Part shown: positions 17,547 to 26,552 of the stretch, one piece after another
Position numbering within the stretch: the first letter of the stretch is position 1
Layout of the letters: every line of letters starts with the position of its first letter
Assembly: GCF_947494125.1 (NCBI RefSeq)
Contig: NZ_CANLTU010000006.1
Span: 124,001-188,000, forward strand
DNA from: an uncultured Tenacibaculum sp.
Lineage (GTDB): Bacteria; Bacteroidota; Bacteroidia; Flavobacteriales; Flavobacteriaceae
Direction of reading: 5' to 3'
DNA: 64,000 nucleotides
The notes under the pieces: generated by a model
The model's database searches: none
The model's input: only the letters and a program-made list of their open reading frames with translations
What the model was told of the DNA's origin: nothing
Program-made: the position numbers and the translations under genes

Positions 17547-20093
17547 TTAGAACTGTCTTCCAATAATAAAATGGGTTTGCCAACCAGATTTTTCAGATAA
17601 GCCAGGTAAAGGATCGAACCCATGAGCAAAATCAATACCTAATAATCCAAATGCAGGCATAAATATACGAATACCTAGTCCAGCTGAACGCTTTAAATTA
17701 AACGGATTAAATGTGCTAAAATTGTCATAAGAATTACCCGCTTCTAAAAATCCTAAAGTATAAATTGATGCAGATGGTTTGTCTGTTATTGAATAACGTA
17801 ATTCTAGCTGGAATTTATTGTAAATTGAACCTCCATCTATAGAAGAAATTCTATTGTTTTCATAACCTCTTAACCCAATAGTTTCTCTACCATCTAATTG
17901 TCCTTGAGCAATACCATCTCCTCCAACAAAATATCTTTCAACAGGAGTTAATCCTAATTTATTGTTATAAGTACCTAAGTATCCCATTTCGAAATTAGAC
18001 ATTAACACTAATTTATCAGCTAGGGCTGTATACCATTTTCCTTTTGCAGAAATTTTATAATATTCTAACCATTTATATTTATCTGCTAGATAAGCTTGCC
18101 TTTCAACATTCGTTGGGTTATCTGGCTCTGTATAGTCTTTTCCATTTACTAAAGAATATGGGAAAGTTGCTTTTGCTTTAATTGTAAATTCAGAACCATA
18201 AGTAGGGAATATTAAACTAGGCCCCGCAGAGTTACGACTTAAAGCAACAGTATAAGCTAAATTATTTAAGTTACCCTCACTTATAATATCATTTGATGAG
18301 CCTACACGATATCCGTAATTTTGTAATTCTATTCTTTGATAACTAATGTTTTGAGATAATGAAAAATAATCATCTGGTACTTTTAATCGTTTACCTAAAC
18401 CAATAGATGCACCTAAAATACTCAAACTTTGATTTCTGTCAACTGTATTTGTCTGAAAATCGAATCTGTATTGATTTGAAAGATACAAAGAGAACGATAA
18501 AGATTGTGGAGTTTTCCCTCCTAACCAAGGTTCTGTAAATGAAAAGCTATAAGTGTTATATGTTCTACTAGCCTGTAATCTAAGCGATAGTTTTTGACCA
18601 TCACCCATTGGTAGTGGTTTATATGCTTTTTTATTAAAAATATTTCTAATAGAGAAGTTGTTAAATGAAAGTCCTAAAGTACCAATAAACGATCCTCCAC
18701 CGTAACCACCCTGTAATTCAATTTGACTTCCTCCTTTTTCTACAACAGAAAAATCAATGTCAGCAGTTTTATTTTGATAATTAGGTTTAACATCTGGAGT
18801 AACATTAGCGTCGAAGAAACCTAATTGACCTATTTCACGAATAGAACGAATAATATTTTGACGACTAAATAAATCACCTGGTTTAACACGCAATTCTCTA
18901 TAAATTACATGATCATTTGTCTTGTCATTACCACTTACTGTTACTTTTTTAATAGTAGCAGGTTCATCTTCTCGAATACGAACTTCAACAGTAATTGAAT
19001 CATTATTTACTTTAGTTTCTATAGCATTTACTTGAGAAAATAAGTATCCGTTATTGTGGTACAACGTTTGTATATCTGTAGAACTAGGTGTTCCATCCCC
19101 AGAAATACGTTCTTTTAAAACTTTACCATTATAAACATCTCCTTTGTCAATACGTAAGATGTTGTGTAAAAATTCATCTGAATATTTTTTGTTTCCAATA
19201 AACTTAATGTCATCAAAACGATATTGACGTCCTTCATCTAATTCTATTTCTAAATTAATAGTATTATCGTCATTCCAAGTTAGTTTGTCTGATAAAATTC
19301 GAGCATCACGATATCCATTTTCACTGTACTTTTCAAGAATACTTTCTAAGTCTTTTTTATAATCATCTAATATATATTTAGATGATTTCCAAAAACGTCC
19401 TAAAAACTTACGTTTAGTATTTTTCATAGCTCCACGCAAAGCACTATTAGACATAGCTTTGTTTCCAATGAAGTTAATTTCCTTAATTTTTATACGATTA
19501 CCTTTATCTATAAAAATATTCATGCTAACAGTGTTAACATCTGAGGTATCTTTTTTAGTGTTTAAAGATACTTTTGTCTTTAAAAAACCTTTATCGGTAT
19601 ACTTCTTCTTTATATAATTTCTTGTAGTTACAATTAAGTTATCTGTAACCATAACACCTTTCTTAAGCTCAGTTTCTTTTTTAAGTTCTTTGATTTTAGA
19701 TTTACTAACTCCAGAAATAGAGACATTTATTAATTGAGGCAATTCGGTTACATTAAATTGAAGATAAACAGTGTTCTCGTCACGTTTAGATAAATATACA
19801 TCTACTTCGCTAAACTGTTTACTCTCATATAATTTTTTTATAGCACTTGTAAGTTTGTCTCCAGGTAACTTAATAGGCTGTCCGTCAACTAAACCAGTAT
19901 AAACACGTACAGTTTGTTCACTGAATTTCTGCAAACCTGTTACAGAAATACCTCCCAAAATGTATTCTTTTCCTTTTTCGTAAGAAATAACACCGTTTGT
20001 GGCTGTGCTGTCTTTAGGTGTTGTGTTTTGTGCTTGTGTACTCGCCGTAATAAAGGCGATAAAAAATACTATTAAATACGAATATTTATTCAT
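17547..20093 (-). CDS. bamA: Outer membrane protein assembly factor BamA
   Basis: BamA inserts beta-barrel proteins into the outer membrane. About 848 residues: signal peptide (ending ASTQAQ), five POTRA domains over roughly residues 45-440, then a 16-strand barrel ending in F. Barrel features include QLEGRETIGLRGYE-like text, here QLDGRETIGLRGYENN, the conserved lid-lock region. The ATG at 20093 is chosen because it begins the signal peptide; an extension to 20150 adds a charged stretch inside uppS. The start overlaps uppS by 8 bases. It is followed by two OmpH chaperone genes, the standard functional grouping. Confidence 0.93.
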   Translation of the reverse strand: MNKYSYLIVFFIAFITASTQAQNTTPKDSTATNGVISYEKGKEYILGGISVTGLQKFSEQTVRVYTGLVDGQPIKLPGDKLTSAIKKLYESKQFSEVDVYLSKRDENTVYLQFNVTELPQLINVSISGVSKSKIKELKKETELKKGVMVTDNLIVTTRNYIKKKYTDKGFLKTKVSLNTKKDTSDVNTVSMNIFIDKGNRIKIKEINFIGNKAMSNSALRGAMKNTKRKFLGRFWKSSKYILDDYKKDLESILEKYSENGYRDARILSDKLTWNDDNTINLEIELDEGRQYRFDDIKFIGNKKYSDEFLHNILRIDKGDVYNGKVLKERISGDGTPSSTDIQTLYHNNGYLFSQVNAIETKVNNDSITVEVRIREDEPATIKKVTVSGNDKTNDHVIYRELRVKPGDLFSRQNIIRSIREIGQLGFFDANVTPDVKPNYQNKTADIDFSVVEKGGSQIELQGGYGGGSFIGTLGLSFNNFSIRNIFNKKAYKPLPMGDGQKLSLRLQASRTYNTYSFSFTEPWLGGKTPQSLSFSLYLSNQYRFDFQTNTVDRNQSLSILGASIGLGKRLKVPDDYFSLSQNISYQRIELQNYGYRVGSSNDIISEGNLNNLAYTVALSRNSAGPSLIFPTYGSEFTIKAKATFPYSLVNGKDYTEPDNPTNVERQAYLADKYKWLEYYKISAKGKWYTALADKLVLMSNFEMGYLGTYNNKLGLTPVERYFVGGDGIAQGQLDGRETIGLRGYENNRISSIDGGSIYNKFQLELRYSITDKPSASIYTLGFLEAGNSYDNFSTFNPFNLKRSAGLGIRIFMPAFGLLGIDFAHGFDPLPGLSEKSGWQTHFIIGRQF

Positions 20094-20838
20094 TGGTCTC
20101 AATCTGTTCACTAGTTTTTCCAAATCTTCTCTCTCTATTTTGATAATCAATTATTGCGTCGAAAAGATGTTCTCTTCTAAAATCTGGCCATAATATGTCT
20201 GTAAAATATAATTCAGCATATGCCATTTGCCAAAGCAAGAAGTTACTGATTCTTTGTTCCCCACTTGTACGTATCATAAAATCAACGTCGGGCAAATTAA
20301 ATGTATATAAATGATTATTTATAATTTTTTCGTCTATTTTTTCAATATCTAATTGGTTATTAACAACTTTTTTAGATATGTTTTTGATAGCATTAACAAT
20401 TTCTTCTCTTGAACCGTAGCTTAAAGCAAAACTTAAAGTGATTTTAGTATTGCCTTTTGTTTCATCAATTACCTTTGATAAAATTTTTTGAGCACTTTTA
20501 GGTAAACTAGCTATATTACCAACAGCGTTAATTTTAACGTTCTTTCGTTGAAATTCAGGGAGTTCTTTTTTTAGCGTAGTTACCAATAAGCTCATTAGAG
20601 CATCTACTTCAAACTTTGGTCTATTCCAATTTTCAGTAGAAAAAGCATAAAGTGTTAAGAATTTCACACCTAAATCTGAAGCAGCATCTGCTGTTTCTCT
20701 AATTGCAGTTAATGCATTTCTATGACCAAAAACACGCTGCATTCCTTTACCTTTTGCCCATCGACCATTACCATCCATAATAACAGCAACATGATTTGGG
20801 ACTTTTTGTAAGTTAATGCTTTGTAGTTTTTTTTCCAT
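20086..20838 (-). CDS. uppS: Isoprenyl transferase (undecaprenyl diphosphate synthase)
   Basis: A cis-prenyltransferase making the C55 lipid carrier for cell-wall synthesis. The 250-residue sequence carries VAVIMDGNGRWAKGKG (catalytic Asp about 21), YAFSTENWNRP and the C-terminal IRTSGEQRISNFLLWQ with YFTDILWPDF. Length is normal. It lies 2 bases after the PorG-like gene and overlaps bamA, so these genes form a tight operon. Confidence 0.95.
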   Translation of the reverse strand: MEKKLQSINLQKVPNHVAVIMDGNGRWAKGKGMQRVFGHRNALTAIRETADAASDLGVKFLTLYAFSTENWNRPKFEVDALMSLLVTTLKKELPEFQRKNVKINAVGNIASLPKSAQKILSKVIDETKGNTKITLSFALSYGSREEIVNAIKNISKKVVNNQLDIEKIDEKIINNHLYTFNLPDVDFMIRTSGEQRISNFLLWQMAYAELYFTDILWPDFRREHLFDAIIDYQNRERRFGKTSEQIETNE

Positions 20839-20840
20839 AT

Positions 20841-21533
20841 TTAATTTGCTAATCCACTAAAACAAGGTGGTCTTCCGAAGGTATATACAATTGATAAACC
20901 TGTAAACATGTACCAATCATTACCTGTTCCTCCAAAATTTAAAGAATTTACTTTATCTGTAGTGAAATCTATATCATCTACTAGTGTTATACGAGCTCCT
21001 GTTTCAAAGGCTATTGCTAAATTGTCATCTAATCTTCCTTTTATACCAATTCCAATTGGCAATGAGTAAGAAAATTTATTAGTTAGAGTAACTATATTGG
21101 TAACAGGATTAACAGCAGTTGGACTTTTGTAATTAAAAGCTGCTATTTCTGCTAATATATATGGTGTGAAAGTTGTTTTGTAATTACTAATATTATAGTC
21201 AAAGAAATTAAACTCAACACCCACGGCAAATTCATTAATAGTATTATTGAATTGGTATTTTCCTTGAGGTCTATTTATGCGAAAAGGATTTTCTGCGTCA
21301 TTATCATCTCCAGAAACAGGAATATAAGTATATGTGCCTCTTAAAGCTATTCTGGGGTTTAAATTATATTTATATATAAGTCCACCTCCAAATTCATTAG
21401 GATAAATGTAGTTAGTTCTACCAATGTCGCCTACATAATTAGAACCACCAACAAATACTCCAACTTCATGAGTTTGTGATAAAACAGTTATTGCTGTGAA
21501 AGCAAATGATATAAATAGAAAAAAATTTCTCAT
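20841..21533 (-). CDS. PorG/DUF6089-family outer membrane protein
   Basis: A 230-residue exported beta-barrel-like protein: signal peptide ending VLSQ, followed by THEVGVFVGGSNYVGDIG and alternating strands to an aromatic end region. The N-terminal pattern matches the DUF6089/PorG group, PorG being a type IX secretion outer-membrane component. Its position directly before uppS and bamA is common in Bacteroidota as I recall. The start at 21533 is preferred because the longer ORF starts at a non-ATG codon inside the -7 element at 21549-21556. Confidence 0.75.
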   Translation of the reverse strand: MRNFFLFISFAFTAITVLSQTHEVGVFVGGSNYVGDIGRTNYIYPNEFGGGLIYKYNLNPRIALRGTYTYIPVSGDDNDAENPFRINRPQGKYQFNNTINEFAVGVEFNFFDYNISNYKTTFTPYILAEIAAFNYKSPTAVNPVTNIVTLTNKFSYSLPIGIGIKGRLDDNLAIAFETGARITLVDDIDFTTDKVNSLNFGGTGNDWYMFTGLSIVYTFGRPPCFSGLAN

Positions 21534-21548
21534 TGTTAAAATAGCGTG

Positions 21549-21556
21549 CAAATATA
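21549..21556 (-). promoter_or_regulatory. Promoter -7 element of the porG-uppS-bamA operon
   Basis: The minus strand reads TATATTTG, a full TAnnTTTG match, 16 bases before the ATG at 21533. Confidence 0.5.
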
Positions 21557-21639
21557 GGAAAATGAATTTGCTTTAAAAAGTTAATAATCCGTCTTTTTGA
21601 TTAACTTTTTTTTTAATGTTTTATTGTAATCAATGAGGA

Positions 21640-22536
21640 TTATAATGATTCGTTTCTTGTGTCCTCCCCCCATAAGAGTTTACCTCTTAGAGTTTTTAAA
21701 TAGGATTGATTTTTTAATAAGATGCTTTTGATGGTGAAAGGAGCTTTAGATATTTTGATTTTTGTTTCTTGAGAAACAGTAGTTATACGTGAATCAAGTG
21801 ATATTAAAAAATCTTTTTCTCGTGCACTCACCTCTAGTTGAATAGATGTGTCATCTGGAATTACCATTGGTCTGGCATTTAAGTTATGCGGAGCAATTGG
21901 GGTAATGATAAAACTTTTTGAATTAGGTAGTACTACGGGGCCGTCACAACTTAAAGAATATCCAGTAGATCCAGTAGGTGTTGAGATAATTAAACCATCC
22001 GCCCAGTAGTTTGTTAAGTATTCATTGTTTAAATAGGTTTTAACACCTATCATAGAAGTTGTATTTCTTCTAGCAATGGTAACTTCGTTTAATGCAAAAT
22101 CAAGCTCAGAAAAATCATTTGTTTTTGGAGTTGTTTTTATCTGTAACAAAGTTCTTTCTTGAATAGAATACTCCTTTTTTAATAGTAGATTAACGGCTTC
22201 ATCTATTTGATCTTTTTGAATTGTAGCTAAAAAACCTAATCGACCAGTGTTAATACCTAATATAGGTATGTTTAAATCACGTACGTAGGTTACAGCTCTT
22301 AATATAGTACCGTCTCCACCAATGCTAAACATAATATCAAATGAATTTGATAACTCCTTGAAATGAGAAAAAGTAGGGTGTTTTTTTGTTAGAGAATTAT
22401 TTTGAATTAATAAATCATAAAACTCTTTTTCAAAAAAAACAACAATATTATTTTTCTCTAAGACAGTTAATAAAATTTTAATTTCTTTTTCTGCTGTAAT
22501 GGTATAAGATTGACCGTATATGGCTACTTTTTTCAA
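21640..22536 (-). CDS. nadK: NAD kinase
   Basis: This enzyme phosphorylates NAD to NADP. It has 298 residues with SIGGDGTILRAV (the GGDGT phosphate-binding motif), GINTGRLGFLA, and the substrate motif DGLIISTPTGSTGYSLSCDGP. All core motifs are complete. It follows the CBS-domain gene by 22 bases on the same strand, probably as an operon. Confidence 0.95.
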   Translation of the reverse strand: MKKVAIYGQSYTITAEKEIKILLTVLEKNNIVVFFEKEFYDLLIQNNSLTKKHPTFSHFKELSNSFDIMFSIGGDGTILRAVTYVRDLNIPILGINTGRLGFLATIQKDQIDEAVNLLLKKEYSIQERTLLQIKTTPKTNDFSELDFALNEVTIARRNTTSMIGVKTYLNNEYLTNYWADGLIISTPTGSTGYSLSCDGPVVLPNSKSFIITPIAPHNLNARPMVIPDDTSIQLEVSAREKDFLISLDSRITTVSQETKIKISKAPFTIKSILLKNQSYLKTLRGKLLWGEDTRNESL

Positions 22537-22558
22537 TTTAACTAAGTATTTTATTAGG

Positions 22559-23218
22559 TTACATATTTAAATATTTTCTTAAATAGGCGGCCCTGTCTTT
22601 AAGTTCTTCTAAATAAAAATCATCTTCATGTTGTGTTACAACATTATAGTCGTATCTCCTAAAAGTTTGAATAATTTCATTTATTTCTTCTGAAATTATT
22701 TTTAAGGTAATTTGTACATTATCTTGGTTTTCTGATGAAATATAAAAACCTAATAGTTTACCATTGTTTGTTTCTATAATTTGAGCTATTTGACTCATTG
22801 AATAATCATTTTTGCTTTTATTAATGATTAGAGTGTCACTTTCATTATGTAAAAAAGGGCTATCAGCAAAAGCATCTAAAATATCGTTTAATTCATAATA
22901 ACCGATGTAATTCATTTCCTTGTTAAGAACTGGAATAAGATTACTGTCATTATCAGCAAATAAAACAATCAGATCTAGTAAAGTGGCTTTTTCATTAGTG
23001 TAAAATAAATCCAATAGGTAAGAATATTCGCTAAGGGAATGACTCTGATCTTCAATAATTTGAATATCACCTTCAGGTAAGCACCCAATTAATTTGCCAT
23101 TTTCAACTATTGGGATATGAGTTATAGGTAGATTTTCGCATAACTTTTGAGCTCTTTTTACAGTGCTCTTTAAAGTAAGGGCTTTAATTTCTGTTAGTAT
23201 AAAATCGTTTATATTCAT
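22559..23218 (-). CDS. CBS-domain protein
   Basis: A 219-residue soluble protein with two CBS modules in tandem (about 1-125; IVENGKLIGCLPEGDI and PVLNKEMNYIGYYELNDIL are the strand-helix signatures). A C-terminal alpha/beta domain follows, with ITLKIISEEINEIIQTFRRYDYNVV resembling an ACT fold. CBS pairs bind adenine nucleotides. No enzymatic domain is present, so it is likely a regulator. It shares an operon with nadK, which makes a nucleotide-sensing link plausible but unproven. Confidence 0.8.
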   Translation of the reverse strand: MNINDFILTEIKALTLKSTVKRAQKLCENLPITHIPIVENGKLIGCLPEGDIQIIEDQSHSLSEYSYLLDLFYTNEKATLLDLIVLFADNDSNLIPVLNKEMNYIGYYELNDILDAFADSPFLHNESDTLIINKSKNDYSMSQIAQIIETNNGKLLGFYISSENQDNVQITLKIISEEINEIIQTFRRYDYNVVTQHEDDFYLEELKDRAAYLRKYLNM

Positions 23219-23252
23219 TACTACGAATATAGTTTAAAATGTTTTAATGATT

Positions 23253-23260
23253 TACCTTTG
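23253..23260 (+). promoter_or_regulatory. Promoter -7 element of pdxJ
   Basis: TACCTTTG fully matches TAnnTTTG and lies 18 bases before the pdxJ ATG. No clear -33 TTG was seen. Confidence 0.5.
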
Positions 23261-23277
23261 TAGCTTAATTTTATGAG

Positions 23278-23991
23278 ATGACAAAGTTAAGTGTAAATAT
23301 TAATAAAATAGCAACTTTGCGTAATTCAAGAGGTGGTAATGTGCCTAATTTATTACAAGTAGCAACAGATATTCAAAATTTTGGAGCTGAAGGAATCACT
23401 ATTCATCCAAGACCAGATGAGCGTCATATTCGTTATCAAGATGCATATGATTTAAAACAAGTTGTAAGTACTGAGTATAATATAGAAGGTAATCCAATTG
23501 ATAAGTTTATGAAGATGGTGTTGGAGATAAAACCAACTCAAGTAACATTGGTGCCAGATAGTATTGATACATTAACATCAAATGCCGGTTGGGATACTAT
23601 AACTAATCAGTCTTATTTAAGTGAGGTAATTGCTGAATTTAAAAGTAATGGTATTAGAACGTCAATTTTTATAGATACTGATTTAAAACTAATAGAAGCG
23701 GCCGCAAATACAGGAGCAGATAGAATAGAGTTATATACAGAAGAGTATGCTACAGAATTTGAATTAGGTAATAATAAAGCCATAAAAACATATGCTGAAG
23801 CTGCGATTTTAGCTCATGATCTTGGTTTAGGAATTAATGCAGGACATGATTTGAGTTTAGATAATATTAAATTTTTTAAAGAGAATATTCCTAATTTAGC
23901 AGAAGTTTCTATAGGTCATGCACTTATTTCTGAGTCGTTATACTTGGGCTTAGAGAATGTAGTTAACATGTACTTGCATAGATTACAGTAA
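23278..23991 (+). CDS. pdxJ: Pyridoxine 5'-phosphate synthase
   Basis: It condenses aminoacetone phosphate with deoxyxylulose phosphate in vitamin B6 synthesis. The 237-residue TIM barrel shows the N-terminal [17 protein letters not shown], the phosphate-binding and catalytic region [12 protein letters not shown], then VTLVPD, and [16 protein letters not shown] near the end. Length is normal. It is followed after one base by an alpha/beta hydrolase gene. Confidence 0.95.
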   Translation: MTKLSVNINKIATLRNSRGGNVPNLLQVATDIQNFGAEGITIHPRPDERHIRYQDAYDLKQVVSTEYNIEGNPIDKFMKMVLEIKPTQVTLVPDSIDTLTSNAGWDTITNQSYLSEVIAEFKSNGIRTSIFIDTDLKLIEAAANTGADRIELYTEEYATEFELGNNKAIKTYAEAAILAHDLGLGINAGHDLSLDNIKFFKENIPNLAEVSIGHALISESLYLGLENVVNMYLHRLQ

Positions 23992-23992
23992 G

Positions 23993-24763
23993 ATGGAAAT
24001 TTTGCATTCAAGAATATTAGGCAAAGGAACACCTCTTTTGATTTTACATGGTTATTTTGGTATGGGAGATAACTGGAAATCGCATGCAAATAAATTTGCT
24101 GAAGATGATTTTGAAGTACATTTAATAGATCAAAGAAATCATGGGCGTAGTTTTCATTCAGATGAGTTTGATTATGAATCAATGGTTGAGGATTTGTATA
24201 ATTATATAACTCATTATAATTTAAAGACGATAAATTTATTGGGGCACTCAATGGGAGGTAAAACAGCAATGTTGTTTGCCACTGAATATCCAGAATTAGT
24301 AAATAAATTAATTGTAGCTGATATTTCACCTAAAATGTATCCACCTCACCACCACGATATCTTGCAAGCTTTAAATTCTGTAGATTTTGAAATTCAAAAT
24401 TCACGTAAGTTAGTTGAGGAAAAATTAAAGGAGTTAATACCAGAAGGAGGAATACGGCAATTTTTATTAAAAAGTACTTATTGGAAAGAAAAAGGTAAGC
24501 TAGCTTTTCGGTTTAATTTAAAGTCGTTAACAGAGAATAATAATGAAGTAGGTGAGGCATTGCCGTCTTTTACTGTTTTTGAAGGAGAAACATTGTTTTT
24601 GAAAGGTGAGAATTCGGGGTATATTTCTGTAGACGAGAAGCCTCTTATAAGTGCGCATTTTCCAAATTCAATACTAAAAACAGTAGCCAATGCTGGGCAT
24701 TGGCTACATGCAGAAAACCCAAAGGATTTTTACAAAGAAGTTTCTAGTTTTTTAGAAGAGTAG
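23993..24763 (+). CDS. Alpha/beta-hydrolase (YbfF-type esterase)
   Basis: A 256-residue cytoplasmic hydrolase. It has the oxyanion-hole HGYFGMGDNW, the elbow GHSMGGKTA (Ser about 86), and NAGHWLHAENP, holding the catalytic histidine (about 237). It resembles YbfF-type acyl-CoA/ester hydrolases; the substrate cannot be read from sequence. Only one base separates it from pdxJ, so it is cotranscribed. Its last 12 bases overlap the convergent small membrane-protein gene. Confidence 0.85.
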   Translation: MEILHSRILGKGTPLLILHGYFGMGDNWKSHANKFAEDDFEVHLIDQRNHGRSFHSDEFDYESMVEDLYNYITHYNLKTINLLGHSMGGKTAMLFATEYPELVNKLIVADISPKMYPPHHHDILQALNSVDFEIQNSRKLVEEKLKELIPEGGIRQFLLKSTYWKEKGKLAFRFNLKSLTENNNEVGEALPSFTVFEGETLFLKGENSGYISVDEKPLISAHFPNSILKTVANAGHWLHAENPKDFYKEVSSFLEE

Positions 24764-25153
24764 AATAGATGATAAAAAAGTGAAAATAAAATTCAAAAAA
24801 AGAAATTTGTTGAATTTTTGATAAAAAAATATCATCAATATAAAATTACTTAAACTAAAAAAAATAATTATATTCCTAAAAAATAGACTTTCATTTACGT
24901 AAAGGTAAAGTATTGAAAATACCAATAACGATGAAAAAATAATTCCTGTAATAATTATAAAAAGTCGTTCGCTACTAACAAAGTTTTTATTAATTAGTAA
25001 ACGTAAAGGGAAAAAATAAAAAGCTATAGCTAAAGCAAGAAAACTGTATATAAATGTGGGGATTATGTTCTTGGAAGCTACAAATAGAAGTATGCAAGAA
25101 ATAATTCCAGCCAAGTAGTCAATTCTATTTTCAATTGTGTTTAAACTTTTCAT
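24752..25153 (-). CDS. Small multi-spanning membrane protein, unknown
   Basis: A 133-residue hydrophobic protein with four predicted membrane helices (about 12-30, 32-50, 62-85, 90-130) and few charged residues. I do not recognise the family. It lies 23 bases downstream of the cysteine-rich lipoprotein gene on the same strand, so the two are probably cotranscribed. The coding reading is supported by length, sensible start and membrane pattern, not by homology. Confidence 0.6.
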   Translation of the reverse strand: MKSLNTIENRIDYLAGIISCILLFVASKNIIPTFIYSFLALAIAFYFFPLRLLINKNFVSSERLFIIITGIIFSSLLVFSILYLYVNESLFFRNIIIFFSLSNFILMIFFYQKFNKFLFLNFIFTFLSSILLF

Positions 25154-25176
25154 GATAAAAATATTTTCAGTTTAAA

Positions 25177-25794
25177 TTATATGCAATCCCAGGCGCAAGA
25201 ACCAAACCATTTGGTTGTAGTTTGTGCTGCAGATACTAGAAATAATGCTTTATCTACCCAATTAGATTCTGAAAGGTCTTGAGTTTTTCTGTACATACAG
25301 CAATTCATGCAGCCTCTATGTGCACAATCTTCCCATTCACGAGCTTGATTATTGTTGTCTTCGTAATTTACATAAATTAGTAGTTTTTTGTGGAAGTCTA
25401 TTGCATTTATACAAAAAAGTTTATCAGATTGTTTAATGTTTTTATTTTGTATTTGCTGTATGTATGTGTTGGAAAACTCAACTTTATTGTCTTGTGCTTT
25501 CAGTTCAGCAAAATACTGTTTTAATACTTCTTCTTGAACTTTGTTTAAAGACTCTTTCTTTAGTTTTAAATTAGTTTCTTTACCGTCATAATTGTCAAGA
25601 GTAATTTTTAGTTTATAATTCACTTCTTTTTTATTCTTTATTGAACTAATTTCATTTAAATTATTGAAGAATGTTTCATTCTTTTGAAATATTTTCTCGA
25701 TGGGAGTTTGCTCTAGAATAGGAGTTGTTTCTTTTTCGATTTGGCAGCTTAAAAATAGTACTATTAGTAAAATTGAGAATTTTAAAAATTTCAT
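25177..25794 (-). CDS. Lipoprotein with cysteine-rich C terminus, unknown
   Basis: A 205-residue protein with a lipoprotein signal peptide (lipobox LFLSC, Cys about 17), then a charged helical region (about 20-140). The C-terminal domain contains DCAHRGCMNCCMYRK and ends FGSCAWDCI. Six cysteines lie within about 50 residues, in a compartment where they would form disulfides or bind metal. I do not recognise the family. The next gene is a four-helix membrane protein, suggesting a small two-gene envelope unit. Confidence 0.65.
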   Translation of the reverse strand: MKFLKFSILLIVLFLSCQIEKETTPILEQTPIEKIFQKNETFFNNLNEISSIKNKKEVNYKLKITLDNYDGKETNLKLKKESLNKVQEEVLKQYFAELKAQDNKVEFSNTYIQQIQNKNIKQSDKLFCINAIDFHKKLLIYVNYEDNNNQAREWEDCAHRGCMNCCMYRKTQDLSESNWVDKALFLVSAAQTTTKWFGSCAWDCI

Positions 25795-25840
25795 AGTTAT
25801 AGTTTTTTGTTTTTGTACATAAAATATTTATAGTTGTAAT

Positions 25841-25920
25841 TAAGAAAATACACTTACTATTAGAATTATTTTATCTAGGATAATGTTACTAACCTATTAG
25901 TTAGTGTATGTGTTTTCTTA
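25841..25920. repeat. Long imperfect inverted repeat in a 363-base gap
   Basis: TAAGAAAA plus TACACTTA (25841-25856) is matched by the complement of TTAGTGTATGTGTTTTCTTA (25901-25920), interrupted by a four-base bulge, with a loop of about 44 bases. The surrounding gap 25795-26157 holds no credible gene. It may be a structured RNA, an operator or a remnant end of a mobile element. Confidence 0.4.
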
Positions 25921-25976
25921 ATGAATGGTAAGGCAGGCTAGGGTAGCTATTTGGTGCTATATAGCATTATATCAAT

Positions 25977-26003
25977 TATTGTTTTATTAATGGGAAAACA
26001 ATA
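25977..26003. repeat. Nine-base hairpin in the same gap
   Basis: TATTGTTTT (25977-25985) pairs perfectly with AAAACAATA (25995-26003) around the loop ATTAATGGG. There is no T-run, so it is not a normal terminator. Confidence 0.4.
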
Positions 26004-26157
26004 TTCATTGCTCTTGTGTCTCTAAATAAAGGAAACGAGACTAGTTTAAGTGAAGTAAAGAGCTTGACAACGTAGATAGAGTAGAAGTGGTGTTATTTGT
26101 TTTTTCTCATATTTTTTGTTTTAAGTTGTCATTTTTGAATTCAGTGAAATTATTGTT

Positions 26158-26409
26158 TTAGTCTTTTTTAATTAGTTTAATTAAGTTGTTAATTTCCATA
26201 TCAATTGACTTTTTTTCTTTTAGGTAATTATTAAAAACAGTAATAATACCTTTTGCAATAATTAAATTATTTCTTTTTCCAGAGTAAACTTTTTGAATAG
26301 TTTCTAAAGAAAAATTATGTCCATTTTGAATTAGAAACTCTTGAACCTTTTCTCTGTATTTTGGAGGTTTAATTTTTTCTAATTCATCTCGTTGTGTTGC
26401 TGTTATCAT
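26158..26409 (-). CDS. Small HTH-like protein, Cro-type candidate
   Basis: An 83-residue basic protein without membrane segments. Its middle, YREKVQEF then HNFSLETIQKVYSGKRNN, has the spacing of a helix-turn-helix, and similar small proteins occur beside phage-type repressors in Bacteroidota (recalled, not searched). It is divergent from the repressor-like gene at 26553 across a symmetric promoter region. Its target is most likely that shared region. Confidence 0.55.
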   Translation of the reverse strand: MITATQRDELEKIKPPKYREKVQEFLIQNGHNFSLETIQKVYSGKRNNLIIAKGIITVFNNYLKEKKSIDMEINNLIKLIKKD

Positions 26410-26451
26410 AAAAACTGTAATTAATTTTTATAAAACACATTACAATTAATA

Positions 26452-26492
26452 TATATTTGTACGTGTTTTGTACTTATAACACTACAAATATA
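26452..26492. promoter_or_regulatory. Symmetric divergent promoter/operator region
   Basis: TATATTTGTA at 26452-26461 and its exact complement TACAAATATA at 26483-26492 form an inverted repeat in which each arm contains a full TAnnTTTG -7 element. The plus-strand one serves the gene at 26553; the minus-strand one serves the gene ending at 26409. Transcripts would start about 12 bases apart and run across each other. Confidence 0.5.
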
Positions 26493-26552
26493 CAAACAAA
26501 ATTCTCAAAAAGAAACAAAAAACTAAATAAATTAGAAAAAAGCTGTTTTAAA

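Noticed and set aside
23916..24329. 137-residue minus-strand ORF
   Set aside because: Antisense to pdxJ and the hydrolase; no recognisable features.
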